A DNA stretch of 11,630 nt from Candidatus Bathyarchaeota archaeon (GTDB taxonomy: Archaea > Thermoproteota > Bathyarchaeia > 40CM-2-53-6), in NCBI GenBank assembly GCA_005884605.1, contig VBBE01000048.1, forward strand, positions 1 through 11,630, given 5' to 3'. The notes below the pieces were generated by a model. That model worked only from the letters and a program-made list of their open reading frames with translations. It did no database searches and was not told the origin of the DNA. The stretch's first letter is position 1, and each line of letters opens with the position of its first letter. The position numbers and the translations under genes were made by a program. This document shows positions 6,718 to 11,630 of this stretch, piece after piece.

Positions 6718-7176
6718 TTATTCGCGTATTCGCTCTACACTGAAGGGCTTCAGCTTCCCTTCCAGCCAGAGACCAGCATAGTTCTCTTCCCGCGGAACCC
6801 ACTCCAATCGGATAGAGCCCAGCTTCTCGATCATTTCCCTCGCCTGGCTGCTCAGCTCCATTAGCCTCTCATCCTCGACCCGCCACTCTCCATTGACCTG
6901 GTTTACCACAAGCTTGGAGTCAGAACGAACGAGCATCTCACCAATGTTACCTGGAACTTTTCCGGTCCCCTTCTCCGCGATCAAATCTAGTGCCTTGAGC
7001 AACGCGTAGTATTCTGCCTCGTTGTTAGTTCTGTCTCCGATCGGCTGCCAGTAGATCCTGAATTTTCCATGGTCGACCGTATCTGACTCTGCGTAGGCAA
7101 TTGCGATTTTCGCTTTTCGAGGTAGGCTATTCTGCTCGTTTCCCTGGCTCTGTCCGTCGATATAGTAGACTGGCAT
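6718..7176 (-). CDS. RNase HI-like protein with altered fourth active-site position
   Basis: This 152-residue protein of the RNase H fold has the first Asp in VYYIDGQS (Asp7), the Glu in TNNEAEYYALLKAL (Glu55) and the second Asp in VRSDSKLVVNQVNGEW (Asp86), all in canonical contexts. The fourth segment, normally HVPREEN..AD.LA, reads WVPREENYAGLWLEG, so Gly135 replaces the usual Asp. RNase HI cleaves the RNA strand of RNA-DNA hybrids with two metal ions. The last carboxylate contributes to catalysis but is the one whose loss is best tolerated in the E. coli enzyme, so reduced or specialised activity is possible. It starts 27 bp after the SpoIIM-fusion gene and is probably the last gene of that run. 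Confidence 0.8.
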   Translation of the reverse strand: MPVYYIDGQSQGNEQNSLPRKAKIAIAYAESDTVDHGKFRIYWQPIGDRTNNEAEYYALLKALDLIAEKGTGKVPGNIGEMLVRSDSKLVVNQVNGEWRVEDERLMELSSQAREMIEKLGSIRLEWVPREENYAGLWLEGKLKPFSVERIRE

Positions 7177-7203
7177 ATTCTATTCTGGCCTAGAACGACC
7201 TAG

Positions 7204-8829
7204 CTAGAAGGTCCAGCCGAACATCCGCATGATCCATGGCGTAATGTCCGCCTCGATCAAGCCCGCAACAAAGAAGAGAGGCGCGAGCCCGACAACAACG
7301 TACACAGCTAACCTCAGAGTCTTTGAGAGATATTCATCATTCTCTGGGCCGCGCCGGAACCTCGCCTTCCAAGAAGCGTAACCTAGCCTAATTCCAACTG
7401 ATCCTGACAGGACAAACGCGGGAATCTCAATGATTCCGTGCGGCAAGATAGCTGCGAGAAACATTGTAAGGTTCGGGGACAGTTGCGGCGCCAAGAGCAC
7501 CCCGAGAATGAACCCGTTGAACATTATCGTGATGAAACTCGGAGCGCCAAACCCTAGCCCGGAAAGCGCCGTGGCTATAGAAACGAGCCAGTTGTTGAGG
7601 AAAATATCGATACCAAGAACAGGAAGCGCAGGAACAGGGAGTTGTGCAAGAAGACTGTTCCCATGACCTGGCTGGTAGCCCAAGCTCAGAAAGAAGCTTG
7701 CAACACCGTTGATTGACACGTAGTAGCCCATGTAGATTCCAAGCGCGAACGCGAGGGTGGAGAGAATGTGAAAGGGAAGATTCCTCGGTCCGATGACGAA
7801 TCTGAATCCTTCCGAGAGTCCGATCTTGATCTTCACCCAAGCCGCCCTCGGCAAACGTCGGAATACGTCCTGCCATATTGGGCTGGAAAGCTGAAAAGGC
7901 ATCTCGGGAACAGAGGGTCCAGCATAGTAGTAGATCATGGTTTTTGTAAGATGAAGAATCGGCGTCAGAAGAAGACTCAGAATCACTGTGATAAGTGACG
8001 TTAGCGGCAGTCCAATCGTTGCCGCGAAAAGGACGACGAGAAGGAGCAATCCTTGGAACATTATCCGGACAAGCGAGTAGGTCAGCGTTATTCCGAGATT
8101 GTGGGATGCCACTCTAAAGCTGTGACGAATAGCTCTCAAACCAGAGACCTGATCGACAACCACTGCAGGATACGAGTATATGGTGAATACCGAAAGTATC
8201 AACGAGGCAAAGAGAAGTGGCTGAAACAGGCTGATGGCAGTGAAGAAAGCAATCATTCCGGCCACGCTGTTAATGCTCGTCGCCGATGCTATGATCAGCG
8301 CGTAACCTATAGCAGCAGGACCCCAAGTAATCAGATTAGACAGGAACGAAGTCCAGGCCATCGCTCTCCATCTCCGAGAACCGTTTTCGAGAACGGACTT
8401 GACCGGGACACTTTCTTTGCTCCACGCCTCGACGTAGATACCGTACTCGGAAGAATAGACATAGCCTGCTCCTACGATCGCGATAAGAACTAGCGCGACC
8501 AGCATGACGATGACTACAGGTACGATTGTCAAAGAAAACGTGGGGTCTTGAAGCGGTCCTAGCGGCCCAGAGCTGCCATATAACGTCAGAAGCCTCGATA
8601 ACGCGCCTGATAGAGCCCAGCTGGTCAAGAGGAGCATCATCACAAGTGTTACGATGGATTGGAGGATAACCTGCAGGGCCGATCCCAGCATCGTCGGTAT
8701 GATAATTGCGGGATGTCTTCTCCAGGTCCAGAAGGATCTTTCAAAGATCCTATCGAAGAGTATTCTCTTCAAACCAAGCAGAGAGCTTCTCGACAGTCTA
8801 CGTAACTCCTCCAGTGCCAGCCTCAGCAA
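7204..8829 (-). CDS. Multi-pass membrane protein with C-terminal SpoIIM domain
   Basis: The protein has 541 residues. About residues 35-310 form a multi-helix domain with a cytosolic PAVVVDQVSGLRAIRHSFRV segment, the signature of glycerophosphodiester-phosphodiesterase membrane-domain/YciC-like proteins. An amphipathic linker (WQDVFRRLPRAAWVKIKIGL) leads to a SpoIIM/DUF95 domain covering the remaining part, including the diagnostic PHGIIEIPAF (463-472) and the following GIRLG. SpoIIM was named from endospore engulfment, but archaeal members have no known sporulation role and may act on membrane shape or associate with partner membrane proteins. The start is a TTG overlapping the upstream gene by 32 bp, and the first 20 or so residues are uncertain. 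It is third in a four-gene minus-strand run. Confidence 0.82.
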   Translation of the reverse strand: MLRLALEELRRLSRSSLLGLKRILFDRIFERSFWTWRRHPAIIIPTMLGSALQVILQSIVTLVMMLLLTSWALSGALSRLLTLYGSSGPLGPLQDPTFSLTIVPVVIVMLVALVLIAIVGAGYVYSSEYGIYVEAWSKESVPVKSVLENGSRRWRAMAWTSFLSNLITWGPAAIGYALIIASATSINSVAGMIAFFTAISLFQPLLFASLILSVFTIYSYPAVVVDQVSGLRAIRHSFRVASHNLGITLTYSLVRIMFQGLLLLVVLFAATIGLPLTSLITVILSLLLTPILHLTKTMIYYYAGPSVPEMPFQLSSPIWQDVFRRLPRAAWVKIKIGLSEGFRFVIGPRNLPFHILSTLAFALGIYMGYYVSINGVASFFLSLGYQPGHGNSLLAQLPVPALPVLGIDIFLNNWLVSIATALSGLGFGAPSFITIMFNGFILGVLLAPQLSPNLTMFLAAILPHGIIEIPAFVLSGSVGIRLGYASWKARFRRGPENDEYLSKTLRLAVYVVVGLAPLFFVAGLIEADITPWIMRMFGWTF

Positions 8830-9664
8830 GAGAGTCAGGGAGAGACCGAAGAATATCGGGTTCGAACTGAGAATGGTAGGAGAAGTGCGAGATCGGGTCT
8901 CTGATGGATAGATCCAACCAGATCAGGGAAAACGCGCCCACAGTCAGATAGATCAGAACGAGGCCGCCGGCCGGCCCGAGAAGGAACACCGACAAGAGCT
9001 CAATCAACGAGGCAATTGCAATGGTTGCGACCAGGACATCGCGTGACCCAACAGGTGTAGTTCTAACAGAGACCCCTTGCAATCCTGCTCCCTTCATTGT
9101 CCTGTCCACATCATCGAGAACCAGCTCCTCCAAGCGACAGTGTTTCGCAAAGTCTCGTGAGAGAAACCAAAGAGCCGCGACCAGAAAAATCCAGCCGACA
9201 ATAGGAACCGAGGCAAGTAGCGCCCAGAGCACCGCACTCCTCTCATGCTCTCCACGAAAGAGCTTGTAGAGGCCTTCTTCAGCTGAGGTCAAGGGGAGCA
9301 GCGCCCCCTGGCCCGCCGTTCCTATCCTCGACTCAAGCCCGCTGATTAGATTCCACAAGAGTGCTCTTGTCCTGCTCGAATGTAAATTCGCCCTATTCAA
9401 CAGCGCGTATACTAGGTACGACGCTGCCGCCGAGGCGGCCAACCCCACAATCCCCAGCACGCTAACGACGAGCGCTAGATCACCTGTTCCCAATCCCGCG
9501 CCGGCGGCCCACCAGGAGACCACAAAAACGGCCCACATCAAGTAACTCGCGAGGGGTAGTAGCAACCATGAAACTGGAACAACAAGATCCGTTCTCGGTT
9601 GCATCCGAACCAACGTCAAGAGACTCATCTCACGACTAGAAGAGTCGGGGAACGCCACTCGCAC
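8798..9664 (-). CDS. Membrane protein with three H...R...D cytosolic segments (DUF4234-like)
   Basis: A protein of up to 288 residues with helices at about 28-52, 62-90, 143-168 and 210-252. After three of its hydrophobic segments come similar polar stretches: NRANLHSSRTRALLWNL (His95), LSRDFAKHCRLEELVLDD (His175) and IRDPISHFSYHSQFEPD (His260). The same layout is seen in the neighbouring 274-residue protein, of which it is a diverged paralogue, and the last unit resembles the DUF4234 pattern 'IYWxYxLxxDxNxHF'. The start is unclear: GTG at 9664, or ATG at 9628 (MSLLTLVRMQ), which removes a short polar extension. It lies 22 bp after its paralogue and overlaps the SpoIIM-fusion gene. Function unknown. 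Confidence 0.75.
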   Translation of the reverse strand: MRVAFPDSSSREMSLLTLVRMQPRTDLVVPVSWLLLPLASYLMWAVFVVSWWAAGAGLGTGDLALVVSVLGIVGLAASAAASYLVYALLNRANLHSSRTRALLWNLISGLESRIGTAGQGALLPLTSAEEGLYKLFRGEHERSAVLWALLASVPIVGWIFLVAALWFLSRDFAKHCRLEELVLDDVDRTMKGAGLQGVSVRTTPVGSRDVLVATIAIASLIELLSVFLLGPAGGLVLIYLTVGAFSLIWLDLSIRDPISHFSYHSQFEPDILRSLPDSLAEAGTGGVT

Positions 9665-9686
9665 ACCAAGGTTCGAATAGTTCAGC

Positions 9687-10511
9687 CTAGCTCGTCGGCG
9701 CAGACGGAATTGGCGAAGGAGGCGGAAAGGCTGAAGAAAGCTGGGCCATGATCGTGTCCTCCATCAGCATCTGTTGTCTGAAATGATTGTTGGGATCAGT
9801 TACTAGCACATAGACCCAGTATACTCCGAAGATGCTCCCAGTTATCAGTGTGAGTACGAAGTAGAGAGCAAAACTTCTGTCCGGTATCGGCGGGTTTCGG
9901 TAAGGGAAGTTTAGCGGCACGCCTAGCGCATTAAAGGTCCTAAGCACGTCATTGATGAACAGGTCCTCTCTTCTCTCATGCTTGAAAAAGTCCTTCATGA
10001 GAAAATAGGCCGTGTAGAGCCAAACGAAGCCGTAGAGTAGCGCATAGAGGGTAGCGTTTTTCTCAGTCTCCTCAAGTCGCGCTTCTCTCACATTCCTGTC
10101 CATGTTGTTGATCAGTATCGAGACATCTACTCCCTTCTTTGCGGCTATCTCCTTCGCCATGCTGACGAGGTCTTCCTGCAAGAGAATCTGCCGGTTGAAG
10201 TGAGTGTTACGGCGACTCACCAGCTTGAAGATCAATACAGCGACCAGAACCAAAACCACGAAATAGAGAAAATACAAGAGAAATATTGATCCAACAAGCG
10301 CGGCACCCAAGGCCGAAGTTCCTGTAGTAGTTGTGCCGGAGAATCCGACCGAACCGATGGCTGAGAAGATGGCTGCGAACACAACGACGAACACGACCAC
10401 TCCCACTATGATGGGCAGAAGTGGAACTATGGCCCAAGCACCAGACATTTGTTTGTCGCTTTCTAGTCGCGTCCTAAGGTCGCGTCGCAGGTTCTCGATT
10501 GGGATGCTCAA
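9687..10511 (-). CDS. DUF4234-like membrane protein, first gene of the membrane operon
   Basis: This 274-residue protein has strong hydrophobic segments at about 26-55, 68-97, 153-172 and 213-237. Three hydrophobic segments are each followed by a related cytosolic stretch: RRNTHFNRQILLQED (His104), MKDFFKHERREDLFINDVL (His178) and TDPNNHFRQQMLMEDTIM (His243). The last unit with its preceding IFGVYWVYVLV fits the DUF4234 pattern. A Thr/Gly-rich loop (SGTTTTGTSALG) is probably outside the membrane and the C-terminus is Pro-rich. The start is TTG at 10511, preceded by purine-rich GAAGAGAG and a TATA box near 10555. The next gene is a paralogue, suggesting that the two form a hetero-oligomer with the SpoIIM protein. 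No biochemical role known. Confidence 0.78.
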   Translation of the reverse strand: MSIPIENLRRDLRTRLESDKQMSGAWAIVPLLPIIVGVVVFVVVFAAIFSAIGSVGFSGTTTTGTSALGAALVGSIFLLYFLYFVVLVLVAVLIFKLVSRRNTHFNRQILLQEDLVSMAKEIAAKKGVDVSILINNMDRNVREARLEETEKNATLYALLYGFVWLYTAYFLMKDFFKHERREDLFINDVLRTFNALGVPLNFPYRNPPIPDRSFALYFVLTLITGSIFGVYWVYVLVTDPNNHFRQQMLMEDTIMAQLSSAFPPPSPIPSAPTS

Positions 10512-10549
10512 CGGGTGCTCTCTTCGAGTTTGCTAATCCTCTCGTTTTT

Positions 10550-10558
10550 CTATTTAAG
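10550..10558 (-). promoter_or_regulatory. TATA box of the membrane-protein operon
   Basis: On the minus strand this reads CTTAAATAG, 39-47 bp before the TTG start at 10511, flanked by A-rich sequence. That spacing leaves a leader of about 15-20 nt containing the purine-rich ribosome-binding region. It is a good match to an archaeal TATA element. Confidence 0.55.
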
Positions 10559-10633
10559 ACAATAGAGTCTTGTTCGATCGATCAATGACTGTTCGATTTC
10601 TGGACGATTGCTTAACGGTGAGATTCGCCAGCC

Positions 10634-10640
10634 TTTAAAT
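10634..10640 (+). promoter_or_regulatory. TATA box of the tRNA-Gly gene
   Basis: TTTAAAT is centred 30 bp before the first base of the tRNA, the usual archaeal distance for transcription starting at or a few bases before the mature 5' end. It faces away from the membrane-operon TATA box about 80 bp to the left. Confidence 0.65.
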
Positions 10641-10706
10641 GACCGAGGCCTTTGAGTTCGTTTTGTGCGGCCGTGGTCTAGCCTGGTCTATGATATCAGC
10701 CTGCCA

Positions 10707-10724
10707 ATCCAAGGCCTAGCAGAA
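10707..10724 (+). other. tRNA-Gly intron 1 (position 37/38)
   Basis: The intron ATCCAAGGCCTAGCAGAA lies in the anticodon loop. Exon CTGC (10701-10704) pairs with intron GCAG (10719-10722), the 3-nt bulges are CA^A and AA^C, and the outer helix is the anticodon stem TCAGC/GCTGA. Splicing leaves the normal 7-base loop CTGCCAC. The inner stem beyond the bulge is weak. Confidence 0.85.
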
Positions 10725-10739
10725 CGCTGACGACCCGGG

Positions 10740-10765
10740 AAACCGCCTTAACAGCGGTTCGGGAG
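10740..10765 (+). other. tRNA-Gly intron 2 (T-arm, about 53/54)
   Basis: Exon CCCG (10734-10737) pairs with intron CGGG (10760-10763). The bulges are GG^A and AG^T. The inner stem AACCGC (10741-10746) pairs with GCGGTT (10754-10759) around CTTAACA, and the outer pair is GA/TC. Removing the intron restores a perfect T stem and the loop TTCAAAT. Confidence 0.88.
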
Positions 10766-10802
10766 TTCAAATCCCGGCGGCCGCACCAAACCGGGCCAAA
10801 CC

Positions 10803-10826
10803 TCGTCAGAGACGAATAAGATTTTT
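10803..10826 (+). terminator. Terminator of the tRNA-Gly gene
   Basis: TCGTC (10803-10807) pairs with GACGA (10811-10815) around AGA, followed 6 nt later by TTTTT (10822-10826). It lies 15 bp after the encoded CCA. Confidence 0.5.
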
Positions 10827-11248
10827 GGAAATCGGATAGCGATTTGAACCTAAAGGTTGGTGCGCTGGTAGCGCACCGCATCACCGGACTTTGGGTCTGG
10901 CACTGCGAGCCAGGAAGGATCCTTGTGGCTCGACTACGGGCCAAGAGTAAGGCAGCTTGTATGTAGCGGTAAACTAGTGCGCGAGTCCCACCTCACGGAC
11001 TATCCTTCCACACAGTCCGACTCAGATTGGCGGGTCTACACGTCGGAAGAACCGTGGTCAGATTTGGAGTCTAATGCAGGTCTAGGGCATATTCCCACTA
11101 CGAGATAGGACTCTCTCATCAAGGGATGAGATTACCTCTGGGAAAGGGCTCGAAATTTGAGTTTTGACCGGAGCGAACGAACGCAACGCCAGCAGCTGCC
11201 TGAGGATGTGGCGATGACCCAATCTCCCGAAAGAGACGGGCTATCAAG
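10827..11248 (+). other. Gene-free stretch with clustered hairpins, possible noncoding RNA
   Basis: No convincing protein is encoded. Perfect or near-perfect stems occur in series: AAATCG/CGATTT (10829-10845), AACC/GGTT (10847-10858), GGTGCGC/GCGCACC (10859-10877), CCGGAC/GTCTGG with one G-U pair (10884-10900), CGAGCCA/TGGCTCG (10906-10932), CGGACT/AGTCCG (10996-11019) and TCTCATC/GATGAGA (11114-11131). The first five are almost back to back. I found no RNase P P4 signature (GGAAAGTCC with its partner), no SRP helix-8 motif, no 5S rRNA pattern and no complete tRNA. The strand is not certain, because hairpins read on both strands. I call it a candidate only. Confidence 0.35.
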
Positions 11249-11261
11249 CTAGCCGATTGGG
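11218..11261. repeat. Multibranch palindromic element at the cupin gene 3' end
   Basis: CCCAATC (11218-11224) pairs with GATTGGG (11255-11261). Inside lie CCCG/CGGG (11226-11240) and, sharing bases with it, GGCTA/TAGCC (11239-11254). The element includes the last codons and stop of the cupin gene (stop at 11249-11251). It could be a terminator or processing element of the cupin mRNA, or the 3' end of a plus-strand RNA. Confidence 0.4.
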
Positions 11262-11630
11262 AGGAACTCGACTCCATATTTCGTCGTGATCGCGTTGACC
11301 TTTCCTATGTCCGGTGGTCCCGGCGGCATCGCGCTGATATCCTCGAACACCTTCTCCATCCCACCTGGTACCAGAACGACGATAGTCTTGCCTATTGTAT
11401 TCCCGGTATTCTTGAAAGCGTGCGGTACATCTCTTGGTAGAACGACCATCGCCCCTTTGGTTGCTTTGAACTTACGGTCGCCGCATTGAAACTCGTACTC
11501 TCCCTCCAGGACAATGAACGTCTCCAGTTCGCGACGATGTATGTGCGGTGGTGCGCCCTGTCCAGCAGGGGTGATATCCTCGGATACTGAATACGCGCCC
11601 CCGGTCATTTCACTCGGTACCTTAATCGTG
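11249..11630 (-). CDS. Cupin-domain protein, 5' end beyond the window
   Basis: About 126 codons are visible and the frame is still open at the window edge, reading TIKVPSE before the first internal Met (11608). The residues before that Met fit the family's conserved 'KV...E.TGGAFS' entry strand, so the true start probably lies outside. Cupin motif 1 is GQGAPPHIHRRELETFIVLEG, with two His and a Glu as metal ligands. Motif 2 is GAMVVLPRDVPHAFKNTG, with the fourth ligand His. The fold is a small beta-barrel that usually binds one divalent metal, and members range from isomerases and dioxygenases to sugar-binding proteins. The C-terminal segment (PPGPPDIGKVNAITTKYGVE) is typical of single-domain cupins of about 150-160 residues. 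Substrate unknown. Confidence 0.88.
   Translation of the reverse strand, partial: TIKVPSEMTGGAYSVSEDITPAGQGAPPHIHRRELETFIVLEGEYEFQCGDRKFKATKGAMVVLPRDVPHAFKNTGNTIGKTIVVLVPGGMEKVFEDISAMPPGPPDIGKVNAITTKYGVEFLPIG

Larger units (their letters stand above)
10667..10788 (+). tRNA. tRNA-Gly(GCC) with two introns
   Basis: The acceptor stem GCGGCCG pairs perfectly with CGGCCGC, followed by discriminator A (10785) and an encoded CCA. The D loop has AGCCTGGTC, the anticodon stem is TCAGC/GCTGA and the anticodon GCC is at 10703-10705. The T stem CCGGG/CCCGG with loop TTCAAAT forms only after removing 10740-10765. Exons are 10667-10706, 10725-10739 and 10766-10788, giving a 75-nt body plus CCA. The introns are 10707-10724 (18 nt, canonical position 37/38) and 10740-10765 (26 nt, between T stem and T loop, about 53/54). 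Both have a 4-bp central helix flanked by two 3-nt bulges with the cut after the second bulge base, as the archaeal splicing endonuclease requires. A TATA box and a hairpin/T-run terminator flank the gene. Confidence 0.93.

Noticed and set aside
10842..10853. T-loop-like GGTTCAAATC on the minus strand with a possible TCCGATT-T-CCA end
   Set aside because: An AGTCGGA acceptor partner exists near 11015-11021, but no D arm, valid anticodon arm or T-stem partner could be placed, even allowing for introns.
10696..10944. 82-codon minus-strand ORF containing CGRRDLNSR
   Set aside because: It is the reverse complement of the tRNA-Gly gene. The CGRRDLNSR-type peptide is a classic tRNA-antisense artefact.
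10923..11108. 61-codon ORF with TTG start in the hairpin-rich stretch
   Set aside because: No ribosome-binding site, no recognisable fold, and it runs through several stems.
11190..11220. C/D box sRNA suggested by CTGA followed by GATGA
   Set aside because: No good C and D pair at the normal 10-15 nt spacing, and no terminal stem.
11140..11265. RNase P or SRP RNA signatures near GGGAAAGGGC and CAGCAGC
   Set aside because: The matches are partial, their required partner motifs are missing and the order is wrong, so no family name is given.
1..11630. CRISPR arrays, insertion sequences or integrase genes
   Set aside because: No regularly spaced direct repeats, terminal inverted repeats with a transposase, or recombinase motifs were seen.

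Overview
The window looks archaeal, most likely from the TACK/Thermoproteota side. The strongest evidence is a tRNA-Gly(GCC) gene at 10667-10788 with two short introns. Each intron sits in a complete bulge-helix-bulge motif, one in the anticodon loop and one at the start of the T loop. Other support comes from TATA-like boxes about 25-45 bp before several genes, frequent TTG/GTG starts, T-run terminators, small zinc-ribbon proteins, an archaeal-type PH/zinc-ribbon protein and a SpoIIM-family membrane protein. The lineage is an inference; no phylogenetic marker protein is present.

Left block (1-1840, minus strand): a compact three-gene run encodes an HExxH metallopeptidase-like protein, a TPR-rich helical protein and the N-terminus of a TMEM175/DUF1211-type membrane protein cut by the window edge. 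The last two genes overlap by 14 bp. Divergent to this run (2003-2977, plus) is a zinc-independent MDR oxidoreductase, followed by a 60-residue C2HC zinc-finger protein. A gene-poor stretch of about 535 bp follows.

Middle block (3790-6516): an aldo/keto reductase, a secreted four-cysteine protein whose reading frame is broken by an apparent 1-nt deletion in a C run, and a small CxxC/CxxC protein, all on plus. Converging on them from the minus strand are a PH-domain/zinc-ribbon protein and a 79-residue orphan. From about 3.3 to 7.2 kb the plus strand carries more C than G whichever way the genes point, unlike the flanks.

Right block (6718-10511, minus strand): a tight four-gene run starts from a TATA box near 10555. 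It encodes two paralogous membrane proteins, each with three 'membrane hairpin plus H...R...D cytosolic segment' units (DUF4234-like), then a 541-residue protein joining an N-terminal multi-pass domain to a C-terminal SpoIIM domain, then an RNase HI-like protein lacking the usual fourth active-site aspartate. The gene contents suggest a membrane-organising module, but no function can be assigned from sequence alone. Divergent from this run is the two-intron tRNA-Gly gene with its own TATA box and terminator. After it come about 430 bp without a convincing gene but with at least seven simple hairpins. The window ends in a partial cupin gene on minus whose 3' end overlaps a small multibranch palindromic structure.
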